From positions 7,463,816 to 7,527,815 of the forward strand of contig OY821742.1 of NCBI GenBank assembly GCA_963682055.1: DNA of 64,000 bases, given 5' to 3'. Made by a program: the position numbers and the translations under genes. Source of the stretch: Primula veris (lineage: Eukaryota > Streptophyta > Magnoliopsida > Ericales > Primulaceae). Shown here piece after piece: positions 47,401 to 61,000 of the stretch (position 1 is its first letter; the number at the start of each line of letters is the position of its first letter). The notes under the pieces are model-generated. The model did not search any database. It saw only the letters and a list, made by a program, of their open reading frames with translations, and was not told the DNA's origin.

Positions 47401-50400
47401 GGTTGGGTTGGATTGAGTTGAGATTTAAATTTTACGAATCTGTCCCAATCCGGCCCGCAATTTATTTTACGGGTTGAGTTAGAGTTGAAATCAATCTGCC
47501 CCGTGCCCACCCCTACTCAGGACTATTAATTCCACCATATATTCAAAACCTACTAATCAACATCTGTTTGGATTATTAATTTGAGACTAATGCTCCCGCA
47601 ACCAAACAAGACCTTCATGTACATACTTGTAAGTAGTGGTAAAAGCTTAGTCAAACTCGTAGGAGTACCAACGTGGTCGTAAAACATGGGACCCTAGCTT
47701 GTCATATAGTTGGTCTAAAGGAAGATGCAGAAATGAGAAAAATCACCTTAGCTCGGTTGTTCCCATCAAAGAAAAAATCGAATACTTTCCTTGGTGCTGT
47801 AGGAAGGCAGATTGACGTTGCGACGCTGATGACAATTCCATTATGGCAACCTTGTTCGTTGACGCTTTTATGAGTCATCACCTTAACTTCATCATGTCCA
47901 ATAAGAGACAGTGTTGCCCAATTGTTAGCATCAGAAGCTCCCACCCTACTACAAAACCCCGTCATTATCCTTTCTCCGAGGTTCAATAAGATTTTCCTTC
48001 CTTCTGTATACACAAATAGTCGTATATCAACCATATTTTCATTTTTATGCATACACTTAGGGAAGTTTCCATTACGAGACAAACTTTACACAGCTCAATA
48101 TGCATCTCCATAAATTAATTGTTGATGTTTATACCATTAAAAGCGAAACCAAGTTTATTAAACAATAGCCCAATTGAAAATCAGTTTATGCCGATAAAAA
48201 ATGAAATCAGTTCATTGAACACTATATCAATGTAAAATCAAGTTATCAAATGAATGAACACCAAACGTAACATAAAATGGGAAACGAGTTTTTCCTTTTG
48301 GCTAAATGAATATAAAGTCTTTCGTTGGTCAATTAATGGTAATTTTCTATAATTTGATTTGTATCAAGTCATTACTCTTATCTTTCTAGGATTTGACATC
48401 TTAGTGTGCCTGTCTAGTTATTCTGACGAATGGTTTAAACAAAGTAACTCATTTGGAAATTACCGATATTGTTCACTTCATTAGTAGGAAGATCCGTTGC
48501 ACCGCAACAAGAAAAGCGTTCAATTTGCCCATTAAGAATGGAAAGCCAATACTTAGCCCCAAATCTGGCTCCTGAGGAAATCACCGATCTGTATATACCT
48601 TCGTTCCCTTTATCCTCCACGTCAACGTGCTCCATCCAAGTAATCTGGTCAACACTAGGATGAATCAGAATCTAGGTCTAAAATTGTGCCGAAATGAATA
48701 TAACACCTTGTTACCACTTCCACATTATTACAGAACACTGTCGTTTTTACTTCAGTTATAAATTAGAAAAGTAACAATTACCCGAGGTTGTTATCTTTTA
48801 CCTCGGAGTATCCATCAGGCAATTGCTGAATTACACATCCAGAAGCTCGTTTTTGGAATCTCGTTAAAGAATCAGCTTTCATCCCGTCTAAGGAAATATC
48901 AACCACAACCCAAATTCCCTCACCCCGCTGCTTGCAATACCTTACCAAAGTCGTCTCTCTAGTTGGGACGAGAGGTGTTATTATCTGATACTCTGCATGT
49001 ATCTGAGAAAATAAAAAAGTAAGTCTTGTAAAAAATTATCAGGAAAATGATATGTACTTTCTATAAGAACATCATGCACTTTTATATCTTATAATTACCA
49101 GTTGTAAGGCTCCATCATAGCTTCCATCACGCCCTATCGCCAACTGCTCAAGCGGTATGGCTTTTGCCACGATTGCACAAAAGAGAGTCGCCCATTGATT
49201 CTAATATTCACAAAAGAAAATAGGATATGATTCATGACCTAGAAAAAGTTGTTTTAATTACTCAATGTCCTTTCTCAAAAATTGCCTTGGCTCACTACAT
49301 TGTAAAATACTATAAATCAATCTAACATTTTCATCTTTTGTAAAAAGCGGCACCATCGTTATCTTTTCTCTATTGCACAAAAATCCCTTAAATGAGTTGC
49401 AAGTTTATCATTTGTTTTCAAAGAGCTCACTTCAACCCTCAAAAAGGTTGATTTAAAGCATAAAAACGCTTTGCTGACAAGCTTACCAGCCTTTTCTAAA
49501 CGAAAAAGCTCAACTTTTTATGCTTTCAGTTATTCTCTCGTAAAAATGATTTCGATAAGCTTTACCATTTATTTATTTTATATAACTGAAAGTAGATACT
49601 TACAACATTCATTAGAGCAGTGATAATGTTAGTATGGGTTGTCTTAACAATAGCAGAATCACGAGTGGCTTCCGATCTGAACCCAGGTCTCCTTGGCCAA
49701 GATCTAAACAAAGACCGAGAATACTCTTCTTCGTTGAGTAAGTAAGTAGTGTACCCATCAATAGAAACGGGGATCCACATGGGTTCGAGAGTTTGGATCA
49801 TAAACACCAACTCATCCATTGCTGCACACGCCACGTTAGCCACCACTTGTTTCTTTAAGTCCAATGCGGGCCCTATAGGCTTGTCGATGCGTCTTGCGTA
49901 TGCATTGGTCATCCGATCAATCTGAAATGGTTATAAGTTCAAATATTACAAAATTATGACAAAAAAACTGATTCTTTTAAATTAACATAAAACACTTCGT
50001 GCAGACTAAAGATAGCAAGAGACGGTGTGCAAAATAATTCTTTTCATTAAATATTATTAATGACATTATTCAAATCATAACTCAATTTCAACGGTACTTT
50101 TCATATATAAGCATAAAGAAAAAATCTTTTATTGATGGAAGGATTATCACCAAAGCAGCATTCTGAACCATAAATTTAGAATTTTCTGGTTTGCACCATT
50201 TAATATTCATGGTACATACAAATTTGTGTGTTTATAAATTCTTAAATGGCCTTTTGTTATCCACTCGTAATCATACGTAAACCGGTTGTCAAAGGTAGTC
50301 TTGAACTAGAATAAAGAGCTAAAAATGAACTTTAAATTAATCTTTAGTCGCACGGAAACATGTGAATTAATCAATTAATGCTTGAAAAAACAGAATCTGT

Positions 50401-53400
50401 TTTATCTATTTGTAGAAATGTCTTAGTATATGTAAGGCTTCGGTCAATTTATGTGATTGATAGAAAGATCAACAGACAATTAAATTTGTTCTCTTAAGTT
50501 AAAACTAATAATACACTACACAAATATTTTAACCATTTCACCAAAATGATTTTTCAAAGTTTCATCTTAATCCGCAAGGTACTATCCCTGACAACGACAT
50601 GTGGTCTTTGAAATGTATTCATTGCAATACATGAGGAAATTATTGTACTTTTATCATTTTTTCATTAATAAATTAGGAAAATAGACACTTATTTTGAAAC
50701 AGTCAAATATGGAATAATGGACAATTATTTAGAGACAGATTGAACCTTAAACGAACTCCCCATACCAACCTTCTCCCTTTATAAACAAAAAAATATAATA
50801 ATAATAAGGGTAATAAATATTCGTAATATACTACAAAAAAGAAGTAAATTTTGGAAAAAAAAATTGAAAAAACCCACCTATTTCAAAAGTTATTTTCAAT
50901 CCTTTTAAAAAAAATACCTTTTCAACCAAAAGAAGATCTTTCACCGAAACATCTTTCAGTTCATACCCAAGCTTTTAAATATCATACCAAATTTTCAAGG
51001 TCCATGCCGTATTTACTGACTCCATACCCTTTCTCTGCCAACTTCATATATTTTTTCCGACTTCAAACCATACTTTCATCCTTCATGCCTTTTTTTTTTT
51101 TATACTTCATAAGTTTTTTTTAAGGATTTCATGCCTCTTCTTCATACTCCAAACAACTTTTCCGGACTCATACCCATCTTTTCAAAATTTATACCCGAAT
51201 TTTCAAAGTATGCCTACTTTTTCCGGATGCACATTATTTTTCAAATACGTACATACCTACTAATGTTTAAAATTCTCATACATTTTTGTAACTCCTAACC
51301 CAATATATAAGTTACAATTCATTCTCATTATTTCAAAGCTATGAAACACAAGCAAGACAACCCTAACAATTCAGTACCTAAGTTTAGAATAAATTTGGAC
51401 TCATTTTGTTTAACTTAACTCGGACACAAGAAAATATATTGTTGGGTATTAAAAATATAGCAAATATGTAAATTATTATATTGTCAAATATGTTACAAAT
51501 TGAAGTTTTAAGTTATTTAGAGAGAGTAGTTTGACTTTTATTCACCTATTAATTGAGAAATTTTCTAGTTTAGCATATAAAATTTAATGCAAAATTTTAA
51601 AACAGCGAGAGTCGAACCCCTGACTTTGGAAGAAATATAGGCACATAAATCAAACATTAAACCATTCTCATTATGACTTACATTAGGGTAATTTAGAAAT
51701 TTAAACGTACCCATATAAGATACATATATAGCGTGCATCTGGTACCTTGGGTACAAAATGGGTCGATTATTTTCCATACTTCATTTTTTTTTTAAGTTCT
51801 TGAGAAATAAAAATAATACAGATTAGTGAGGATATATTATTAGGTAAAGATTCAATAAGCCGATATATAACAATCAGAATAATGAGATGCGTTATGCGTA
51901 TAAGACATTTTGAGAGTATTTCGAAGTTTTTTTTCTTTTTATTATTTTCTTACCTTGTATAACAAAATACACTAACTAGCCGCGCCATACTACTATTGTT
52001 AAATTTCAAAATTAGCATATTCTCGTAAGTTCTACTCCTATCATACTATAACCGTACCCTAAACTCGTACCCGTGGTTCATAGTTTTGCATGGACGTCCT
52101 AGTCTCTTTAATGTTATTCGTCACCAACATATCAACATATAATCGAAAAGCAAAAAATGAAAATAGAAAGAAAAAAAGAAAGAATCTAAGACATCCATTT
52201 GTCAGATGCGATTTTTCAAATGCCTACTTTCGTTGACGTTAATTTTTCTGAAACATGAATAGGACAAGAGTTTAAATTCAAAAGGCCAATTTGACTTCAC
52301 GAATCAATTTAGAAACCTCAAAAACGTCTATTCTAATAAATAATTCTACCTAATGTGTCCAAATCTAAAACAAAATCTCATATTTTGTGCAAAAATACAC
52401 CATAACAAAAAAAAAAAAAAAAAAAATTAGTTAATGGAGAAGATAGCTTAATAAAACTATACATACAAATATCCAATAAATGAATGTCAATAAATGCCTA
52501 ATTGTGTTTTATACAAGATAGATAAATATCCAATTCTCCACTACCAATATACCCCTTTAATTAAATCCACCCCTCCCAAATATTTCTCTATTAGTTACTC
52601 CTTCCTTTTCTACTCCCACTTAACTAAAATTATTTCAAAATTTAAAAAACTTCTAATTTATATTCAAGCTCATAAGAAAGAAAAAAAAAACAAATTAATT
52701 CATGAGTGACATTAATATAATAAAAGAACAGGCGCCACTATTTTTTTTTAAAAAGAATGTGAAAAATAAAAGGACAGATTGGGAGATTCTTGTAGCATCA
52801 GACTCTATAATACTACGTGACACTTCGTTTTTACAAGACTAAATGATTCTATGCGATGGTTCGGGTTTATACTTTGGAGGCAGAATAAAGCCCTTCTTTA
52901 TTTAATATCATGATTTATAATTTTCAAAAGTATATATGCTTCACTTTTCGATTACATGGGTACTTATTAATTTCTACAAAGCGAATCCGTCTATTGCCTA
53001 ATTATGTTTTTCACCTAAAAAGTTATACTCTAGCACTTGTAGGATACAAGCAAAGGAGCCCAAGAAAGGTGTTTAATATCCTTTTAAGTTATTTGTTGAT
53101 GTCAAAGTCTATATATATATAGCTTAAACTGGATTAGCGTAGATGCATTTTAACAAATGAAAAAACTGTACAAGAGACTAGATAGAGTGAGAATTAAAAA
53201 GTGAGGTGTTGAACTAAACCTTTATTTGATTGCGTTTGTTTTGGAACCAAAATCGGATCTGCAGAGGCTCCAATGCCAAGTTACGGCTTAGTAATTTCCT
53301 CTGCCTGTCATTTGGATTTGGGCAAGTCTTGAAAAAACTACACCAAATAAAAATAAATGAGTAATTACTTATTCGATAGAATCTCTCTACAATCGTAACA

Positions 53401-53901
53401 TTGAGACAAAGAGAAAATATTACTAAACCGAGTTATGGTTAAATAGAGGTTACATAGAAAACCTATAGTATTTTAAACATTAAATATAATTACATAAAGA
53501 AAGATATATGCATCAAAGTTAATTTTTTTGTCATGTAATGACATTTATATATGCACTTCGTTACTTTAATGATTTCAGTTGAACTATAATGACAAAATAG
53601 ATTTCTAAGATGAAACAATATTGGGTGCGGTTATTTTAAGTAATTTATATACTAATATTCTTCCTTCAAAAGTTCTATGCACTTACTTTTCGAGCTGTTG
53701 AGTTTGGTGGTTATTATGGCGGTGGTATTTCTTTTTTCCGGTGCCACGACTGGTGCTGCCGCCAACATTTTCAACCGCTTCATTTCCAAACCCAACACCA
53801 TTCTCATCTCCATCTGTCACCCCTCTACCATCGGTTTCTACAAAGCTAAGTTGGCTCATCGTAGGGATCATGATCTGATTGTCCGTCACGTTAGGTGAAC
53901 C
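44444..53901 (-). CDS. HD-ZIP class IV-derived homeodomain-START gene, copy B, lacking zipper and start exons
   Basis: Coding exons, minus strand: 53,901-53,687; 53,337-53,220; 49,921-49,604; 49,200-49,099; 49,002-48,802; 48,644-48,464; 48,003-47,747; 45,917-45,822; 45,530-45,200; 44,448-44,444. They total 1,824 nt, one open frame of 607 codons plus TAA. The homeodomain (KKKYHRH..., [26 protein letters not shown]) keeps its core residues. START exons contain [19 protein letters not shown] and [12 protein letters not shown]; the C-terminal domain contains [19 protein letters not shown]. Copy A's 186-nt zipper exon has no counterpart in the 3.3-kb intron (49,922-53,219). Its loss keeps the frame. 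Copy A's ATG exon is also missing; the first in-frame ATG is 53,871-53,869. Either a new start is used or the gene is a silent 5'-truncated copy. The lack of stops over 600 codons, unlike A and C, argues for recent or continuing constraint. Confidence 0.82.
44461..44770. mobile_element. Insertion in copy B intron 11 with ATAGCG repeats
   Basis: Absent from introns 11 of A and C (compare 6,600-6,640 and 61,020-61,065). The right end is 'tttttaaaacagtg'; the interior has repeated 'aatagcg'/'cgctatt' words. The reverse complement of 44,585-44,770 matches 46,119-46,300, so it is a second copy of the same family. Confidence 0.6.
46117..46741. mobile_element. hAT-like element in copy B intron 9 (TGTTTTAAA family)
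   Basis: Left terminus CCCATGTTTTAAAA; right terminus (reverse complement) CCAATGTTTTAAATAGCG. Imperfect duplications GATGATA/GATAATA flank it. Copy C (about 62,470-62,485, 'agataatac') shows the empty site. The interior holds a four-unit repeat with 'taacatgtcacaattagcc' (46,333-46,470). Confidence 0.62.
46752..47613. mobile_element. Tourist-like MITE, interrupted by a nested hAT-like element
   Basis: Ends are cgctttgtttggtttggg and (reverse complement) ggtcttgtttggttgcggg. The same element without the insert is at 62,486-62,674 in copy C, showing that it was present before B and C separated or was copied with the unit. Confidence 0.65.
46920..47515. mobile_element. hAT-like element nested in the Tourist-like MITE
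   Basis: 596 bp with perfect 8-bp target duplications CTCAGGAC (46,912-46,919; 47,516-47,523). Termini TAGAGTTGG and (reverse complement) TAGGGGTGGGCAC. GC-rich 'gggttgggttgg' words near both ends, AT-rich centre. Confidence 0.82.
50640..53030. other. Copy B intron segment that replaces the zipper exon region
   Basis: Homology to copy A intron 4 ends near 50,610 ('ccgcaaggtactatcc') and resumes near 53,038 ('gtaggatacaa'). Between these lies about 2.4 kb without match in A. It holds a degenerate 'ttcatacc...tttt' repeat (50,935-51,240), a run of about 21 A (52,406-52,426) and no convincing gene. The 90-aa ORF at 50,851-51,123 lies in the degenerate repeat. Confidence 0.6.
50935..51240. repeat. 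Degenerate minisatellite in copy B intron
   Basis: Recurrent 'catacc' and 'catgcc' words spaced roughly 20-35 bp apart, separated by 'tttt(c/t)aa' stretches. Units are strongly diverged. Confidence 0.5.
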
Positions 53902-55264
53902 CTACCTTAAAGTAAAAACAAATGGCTGAATCATGTATTTGATACAAGGAATTGTGAAAAACTTAAGCCATTGATGTTAAAAGTTGAATCAATATGAATA
54001 TGTGCATGCATTTAAGTCTAGGCAAGTATAGGAACTAATGAAGCACGATGATAATCATTATTAACATTCTAAATAAAGAAAATAATAATGTCCAACACAT
54101 TGGTATGTATGTGATTTCAAAAGTTCACATTGATGACGTTAAAAGGTGAGAAATAAGGTTAGTGAGTATAAGGAGAAAAATAGTGTTTTTTTTTAACTCA
54201 TTTGCTCTTTTAAATGAGGTTAATTAGAAGATGACTAGTTTTATCCTCTTTTAGTCACAATATTAGTTCCCTTGCTCTTTTAAACATATGATTCACTAAT
54301 TTTTTTCTGAATTTTTTGTCGGAATTTGATGTTATTTCACGCGTCCACAGGGGCATGTCTCTTGGTGAGAATTCGTTTTTCCAGCATTAATAAATACAAT
54401 GTTCCGTTAAAAAAGATGTGTTTTCCAAAGTGATAGGTGCTTTCATTCGACCATGTTAACTTTGTAGAATTATAGTTTTCCTTTAATTTAGTAATTTAAG
54501 TGAATTATAGTTTTCCATTAAAAATTAGTAATTTCAGTGAATTAGGTAACTATAACTTATCTTATTATAATTGTAATTAATCATTAAAGTCTAACCTAAA
54601 TCGTTCCCTTCAATTATAAACAATCTAATTTTTAATTCATTATGTTGTCATGCTTAACTATAAACATATGATGCATTAATTTTTTCCTCATGATATCTAT
54701 GATTTAAATTAGTCATTCCAGTAGAACTACTAAAAACTCGATATATTCATATTTTTTGTGCTACATGTTCGCGGATTTTTATTTTATTAGAGCAAAATTA
54801 TTTCAAAATCTATGCTATTAATTATCACAATTCGTTTGATTTTTTGTTAAAATAACATTTTTGCCAAATAAATGTAAAACTAAGTTTTTTTTTTTATCAA
54901 TTATGATTCAAGAACACTTAGTATGAGATATGAGTTTCGGATATGAAAATAGATATATCAGTTATTAAATTACCAATTATATATTATTTCGATAATTTTA
55001 ATTGAGAAGAGAGACATCTTCTCTTTAAATTAACATAATGTGTATATGTTATATACCAAATAGTACAAGGAGATGACAGGAAAAAACATGAAATAGCTAG
55101 ATTAAAACTTGCTAATAAGCGAGAAAGAAACAGTTATAATATTTATGTCATGAATTGCAAATCAACTCTGGAGACAATTAATTACTTGTAAAAACAATGA
55201 GATGGTAGTTCTCGAGAAATAAATAAATATTACGGTATTAAAGTGATATACTATATATATATAT
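53902..55264. other. Remnant of intron 1 of copy B; start exon absent
   Basis: Aligns with copy A intron 1 at 21,719-22,850. The counterpart of A's 22,855-25,045, which includes exon 1, is replaced by a (TA)n tract at 55,251-55,270. No ATG exon with the MSYGLRL peptide was found. Confidence 0.65.
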
Positions 55265-57251
55265 ATATATCAAACATATTTAGATGAAACTTCGAATTTA
55301 ATTAATAAACAACGTTGATAATTGTGTAGGCCCCATCATTCTTAGGATGAGGCGCTTTCTTCCGTTTAATTTGTTATAGCATTCGTGCATTGATATAACC
55401 GTTGAAATTTATACTACTTCTAATTAATTCAAAAGAAATAATGATTCTATGTAAACAAAAAGCTAACAAACCACAAATTCTCATAGAATTAATACTCAAT
55501 AAAAAACTTACTAGTGACACCGCTTGATAACCTTTAGAGAGAGATGGGGTAAAAATATTAGAGGAATAATGTGGGCATTGAATATTTAAACAAATATATA
55601 GTACTTTTTCTAAAATAAATAAAAAATGGTAAGAAAGTTAATGTTGTAAGAGGATAAGAATGGTTCAAGGTCTCCACCATATTAGGAAAAAAATAATTTA
55701 TTAACATATCAATTATCAAAACTAGCCTCATCATAAATCATAATAAAAAATAATAATAAATACAACGCCTCTTGGGAATAATTATTGTTTCTTACAAAAA
55801 AAAGTATAATATCAGATTCACAGTTTGTGGTCACATACTTGTCTCGAAATTGGAAATAATAATAACACTTCATAAATATTATATTTTTGCTCCAAATATG
55901 TATCATAGTAATACATATATAATCAAATATTGATGGTGAAACATTGGAAGCAAAAAAGTGGGAGCATGTAACTAAACCGTGTATGTAAAGATGGGAGCAA
56001 TCCCATTTAATTCAGAGAAGAATTTAGTAAAATAAACTACATTCTTAGTCTTGATAGTCTAAGAAATTATTAGGTTACCATTTCTTACACTAAGAAATTT
56101 TACAGTCTTGATAGTCTTCGCGGACCATTATTTTGTATATAGCTACTACTTTTTCTGAACCCTAACTTATTGTACCAATAAACTTTTTATACCCATTCAT
56201 GTATACCTGTATGAGGTTTTTTTAACAGTTCATTATTCTATTGTTAATGTAATTTTATTTTTACTTTTTTTACGTTTGAGACCCCATGAGATCTAGCTAT
56301 ATATTAATATATACCAAAAATAAGTTTTAAGGTCGGCCTTTTTTGTTCACTGCCAACACTTGAATGACATGTATCATCTCACTACAAGAAAATATCATGA
56401 TACTATTATATGTTTTTAAAGTGAATTTTGCTAAATTTAAAAACAAAATATCAAGATATTGCTAAATTTAGCGGTAATTGAAACAAATCGTCTCCTTCTA
56501 TCCTCATGTATCTTGTTGTCTTATTTCGTTCTTTCTAATATTATATTTCTTATTTGTTTCATTTTTTTGCAAAAATGAGATGGTATATCTTGAAAAGTTG
56601 ATACTTTTTTTTGCAAGAAACAAAATAATTTATAAAACGAAAAAAAGTAACTTGGTTAGCACATGTTGCTAACTCAAGAAGCTCCAAAAGAGAAGTTTGT
56701 AATATCTAAATACATGTATGAAAATCCTAAAGTATCATAAAATTTAACTTATCCAAAATAATTGATAACAATAATGGTCATTTTTTCTTTCCAAAAAAGC
56801 TAATCTAGGCGTTTGGATGTTTTTGAATACAGCAACATATAGTCTAGTATAGTAGTATACAGTTAATAATTAATATATATACACCTGGTCATTCTAGTGA
56901 AATCTTTTATAATGTTTTTTTTTGGAAGGTAAGAATTATATTAAAAACAAAGAGAAAAAAACCTTGCATAGCACAAATTTCTAGGTAAGTAAGAAGCAAA
57001 GCTTCCGAAACAACAGAGTCAGCATGAGAACTGATTCTTAGATCGTAATTTCAATCTATAATCTCTTTCTCGAGATTTACTCGATACATACTTCAAACTG
57101 ATAAATAGTTTCTCAAAATCTCATAAGAATATATATGAGAAAATGATAAATAGATATTATTGCAATTAATATAAATGTGTAGAGGTATTTTTGAAAAAAA
57201 AATGGCTAAATTGAACAGACTCATTTGACTTGAGTTGAGTTATTATAATAG

Positions 57252-57255
<4 letters not shown>

Positions 57256-57342
<87 letters not shown>
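57256..57342. repeat. (TA)n microsatellite, about 43 units
   Basis: Nearly uninterrupted TA tract. It is followed at 57,343-57,460 by several 'gctac'/'catgat' words, whose reverse complement forms recur around 57,735-57,800. Confidence 0.95.
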
Positions 57343-57343
<1 letters not shown>

Positions 57344-58056
57344 ATGCTACATGATGCTACGTAATGCTACTACATATGGTACATGATGTTACTATATATG
57401 TTACATGATACTAGTACATATGCTACTACATATATACTACATGATTATACTTATTTTTACTATTTTTTTTTAACCTTGTAATGCATATAATTTGTAATTT
57501 TCATAATGCGTCATGATGCTATTATTATTCAATTTCAACAAATAAACATTATTGAGAAAAAAGAGAGACAAATATTGTATTTATATAGTATCTTGGCATT
57601 ATTGTATTACTCCTGTATAATAACATTAGCTAGTGAGAGAAAAAAATCATCATGTAGGATTATCAAGTAACATTATATTATATAGTTTTAATGATATGAG
57701 ATACTTCGTACTTTTTTATAAATAAAAAAGAATATGAAAGCATCATGTAGCATCATAATGCATCACATACGTAGTATCATTTAGTCTTATAATGTATCAA
57801 TATTTAGTCTTACAACGCGAATATCACGTAACATTATCTAATCAGATGCTATAAGAAACTCTCAATTTATTTTATTTTATTCTATCTAATATTTTCTATA
57901 ACACCTTTTTCTCTTTTAAACAAAATGCCTTCATGAACTTAATTTTTTCCTTTTCTTTTCTCTATGACCTTGTATGAATTTAATGGATTTTTTTTTTAAT
58001 TTGAAATAGTTTTATTTCAATATATGGTAGTAAAAGAGGAAAGTACTATTTTGAGA

Positions 58057-58059
<3 letters not shown>

Positions 58060-58128
<69 letters not shown>

Positions 58129-58141
58129 TATATATATATAT
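58060..58141. repeat. (TA)n microsatellite, second tract
   Basis: TA tract with a short 'tacacacata' interruption near 58,118-58,127. Confidence 0.95.
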
Positions 58142-61000
58142 TTATTTATTTTGGTAGAACGGAAATTTTTGAGAAACATATAGAAACGGAAGCTAAATAT
58201 GTTAATACTATTAATTAGTGATATTGAAAGATGCTATTTAATGAAGTACAAGGGTATTATAATCCTATAAAATTACATATGTATCAAATGATAAAAGACT
58301 TTTAACAATTCGAGGTTTTACAAATTAAGTCTCATTTTATATATTAATCAGCAAATATATGTAAAACCCTTTTTTTTTTTTAGCAGAACGTGATATCTAG
58401 AGTAAACATGCAAAAGAAGTTATGTGAATTAAGTAATAAGTAATATTTATTATGTTTTCAACTTTTTATACTAATAATTATAAACCGAGACAATTCTCCT
58501 TTAGACTAGCTAATTAATTATATAGCTTCAATGAACATATTTTGTACGAAAATAATTGCACTTGTACAAAGAAAAAGCTAGTGCATAGTTTTCTTTTGAT
58601 GTTAAAATGGCAAGATACAAACAACCGTAGTTAAAAACGAGGATTTTTTTTTAATCAATATCCGACATTTATTAAAATTAAAGAAATATTCAAGCTTATG
58701 GGCCAAGCCCCCATAATGGCTATATCGTTTAAGAAAAACGATAACAAACTGATCAATATTGCCGTACACTTAATAAATACAAAAAAGGCCAAAAAAGCAA
58801 TCAGAAGAGGCAAAGAAACCGGAATACTAACAGTTCAAATTCTCCAATCATTTTAAGAATGTTTTTTTCTATGATAACTTCCTATTTACTCCTTATACCC
58901 CAACAAAACAGACTAGTGCTATATATGTTCGGATGAACAAGAATATAGGGAAGCCTTTGAATTGCCCGAATAATTCATTTGCTACATTTAGCTAGCCTGT
59001 GAATTGTTTCAATAGAGGTTCGATAATTTTTGGCATTTATCATAAGGTTGGAACGTTGACAATGAATTCAGACAACCAATCTTCACATGTATTTTAGTAG
59101 ACATTCCACATTTGGATAGTCAACATGATTTAAATATGAAGCACTTTTGATCTTTGAGAGTGCGTAGTGTCTCTTATATGTTTTTAGTAATTTTATTGTT
59201 CTACTTTAGTAAAAAAATTTGCTTAAATCAAGATCCATGGCCAACCAGCTCCTAGTAAGGGTTGAATGATTCTGTAAACTTTCATCGGATGCGCTCAACT
59301 GATTTAGTTCTAAATACTCATTGGATACAACTGTTACTCGCTCATTAAGCTTCAACCCTTGCCAAGGCATGATGCTTTGCAACTAAAGCTTCAACCCTTG
59401 CCAAGGCATGTTCCTCGCTCATCTAGTATTATCCGACATTGTGATTTTTTGTGAAGGTCTTATCTGAATTTTGAACTAAAGTGAACTGAAATGAATTGAA
59501 GAGGTGATGAGGCAGTATTATATATAGATGAACAAAATTTTGGGCGCTCTAGTTCAACAAACCAAGTGGCGTAAAAGAAAAAAAATGATGTCATAACATA
59601 GACATGCACTCGCTTGATCTTATTTTGTTAATTAAGAGATGCACAAAAAGAATATGGAGAATTTTGGGAAGCCCGAGGCGAAAGAGTTTTACACTCTTTC
59701 AAGACAATGATTATAAAGCAACCGTGTATCATTTAATTGTTTCGAGGTTTATAATTATTAGTACAAAAAGTTGAAGTCGTAATAAATATTAGTTACTCCA
59801 TTACTTATTTTACATAGATTCCTTTGCTTTTTTATCGTAGATATCAGGTTCTACAAAAAAAAAATCAGGGTTCTATATATATTCTTCTCAGATTTTGAGA
59901 AAATGCATATCAGATCAAAGTCTAAATCGAGTTAATGTCAAGAAGGACATTCTAGATTGAAAGTACGATCTTAGAATCATTATAATAGATATCACTAGTA
60001 TGACCAGGCATATCATAAATCATAAACTAGACTACTAGTTGATGCTGCTTTATTCCAAAACATCCAAATGCGGCCTGGAAAAGATTTTCTGCAAAGAAAA
60101 AAATGGCCATTATGTGGTTATATACAATTAAGTAAACCTTCAAATCTGTTTATTTCTCTTCTAAAACGATGCCATCGAAACTTTAGGCATGACATTGCTC
60201 AACTTCACTATGTTATGAAGACTGAATACGTCTGTAATAAGTTTGACTAAAAAAAAACTGATGCATATTACTCACAATTCACCAACTCGTTTAAAAAAGC
60301 CGTGTACTGAATTTATAAATCATTCGAATTACACTTTGAACAGGAGCTAACCTCTGCTATAGATTCGGACCTTTTTTGGGAGGTAAAAACAAAGAGGAAA
60401 GTAAGGTCTGATTTCAAAATGTCTAAATTAATTTCCTACAAAATAAAACAATCAAAACTGAGTCTTGCAGAGTAGCCTAAAAAGATTTAGTACTACTACT
60501 AATCCCATCCCACACGCTAACACCGTAACACATGTTAATCCCATCCCACACAGAGTAGCTGAAAAAGATTTAGTACTACTACTAATCCCATCCCAGTACT
60601 GATTCTTAAGCTACTATTTAGTATATAATCACCCTAAAGAAATAAAATAATTGGAAATAAAATATAATGAAATCACGCATAATATAGCTATTCTATTGGC
60701 CCTTCCAATAAGTTTATGAGCAATTTCAAAGCTCAAAGAAACAATGATGTCAACATATTGAATAATCTGGACTCTGGCGTTCGGACCTCTTCCAAATAAT
60801 TCAACTTTGGAGCAACAGAAAAGGTAGAATAGTTCTTAAAACTTTGGAAATGTATGTATTTTTGTATGTAAAAATAAAAAATAAGTCTATTCGAATACTC
60901 AGACTCTTTGTAATTTATTTATTAACGGGTAGATACTATAATGATCTGGACTCATCAACATCTTGTATAGCAGAGTTGCCAAGGCCACCTGACTTGTTCC

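Larger units (their letters stand above)
55265..61000. other. Array spacer between copies B and C
   Basis: No gene. Aligns with 61-3,384 and, in pieces, with 25,049-28,249, 36,246-36,400 and 43,390-44,443. It lacks the copia element, the foldback-like element, the GPT fragment and the Helitron, so it is the least interrupted spacer. A short internal duplication of 'cttcaacccttgccaaggca' lies at about 59,350-59,410. Confidence 0.7.

Noticed and set aside
51590..51630. tRNA-like T-arm (ggttcgactctcgc on the minus strand)
   Set aside because: No D-arm, anticodon arm or A box at the right distance; at most a SINE-like B box by chance.
52494..53122. ORFs of 70-71 aa in copy B intron 3
   Set aside because: Low-complexity, AT-biased, no zipper-like heptads; checked specifically for the missing HD-ZIP exon.
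57256..58141. Possible CRISPR-like or structured array at the TA tracts
   Set aside because: Simple dinucleotide repeats without spacers, in a plant genome.
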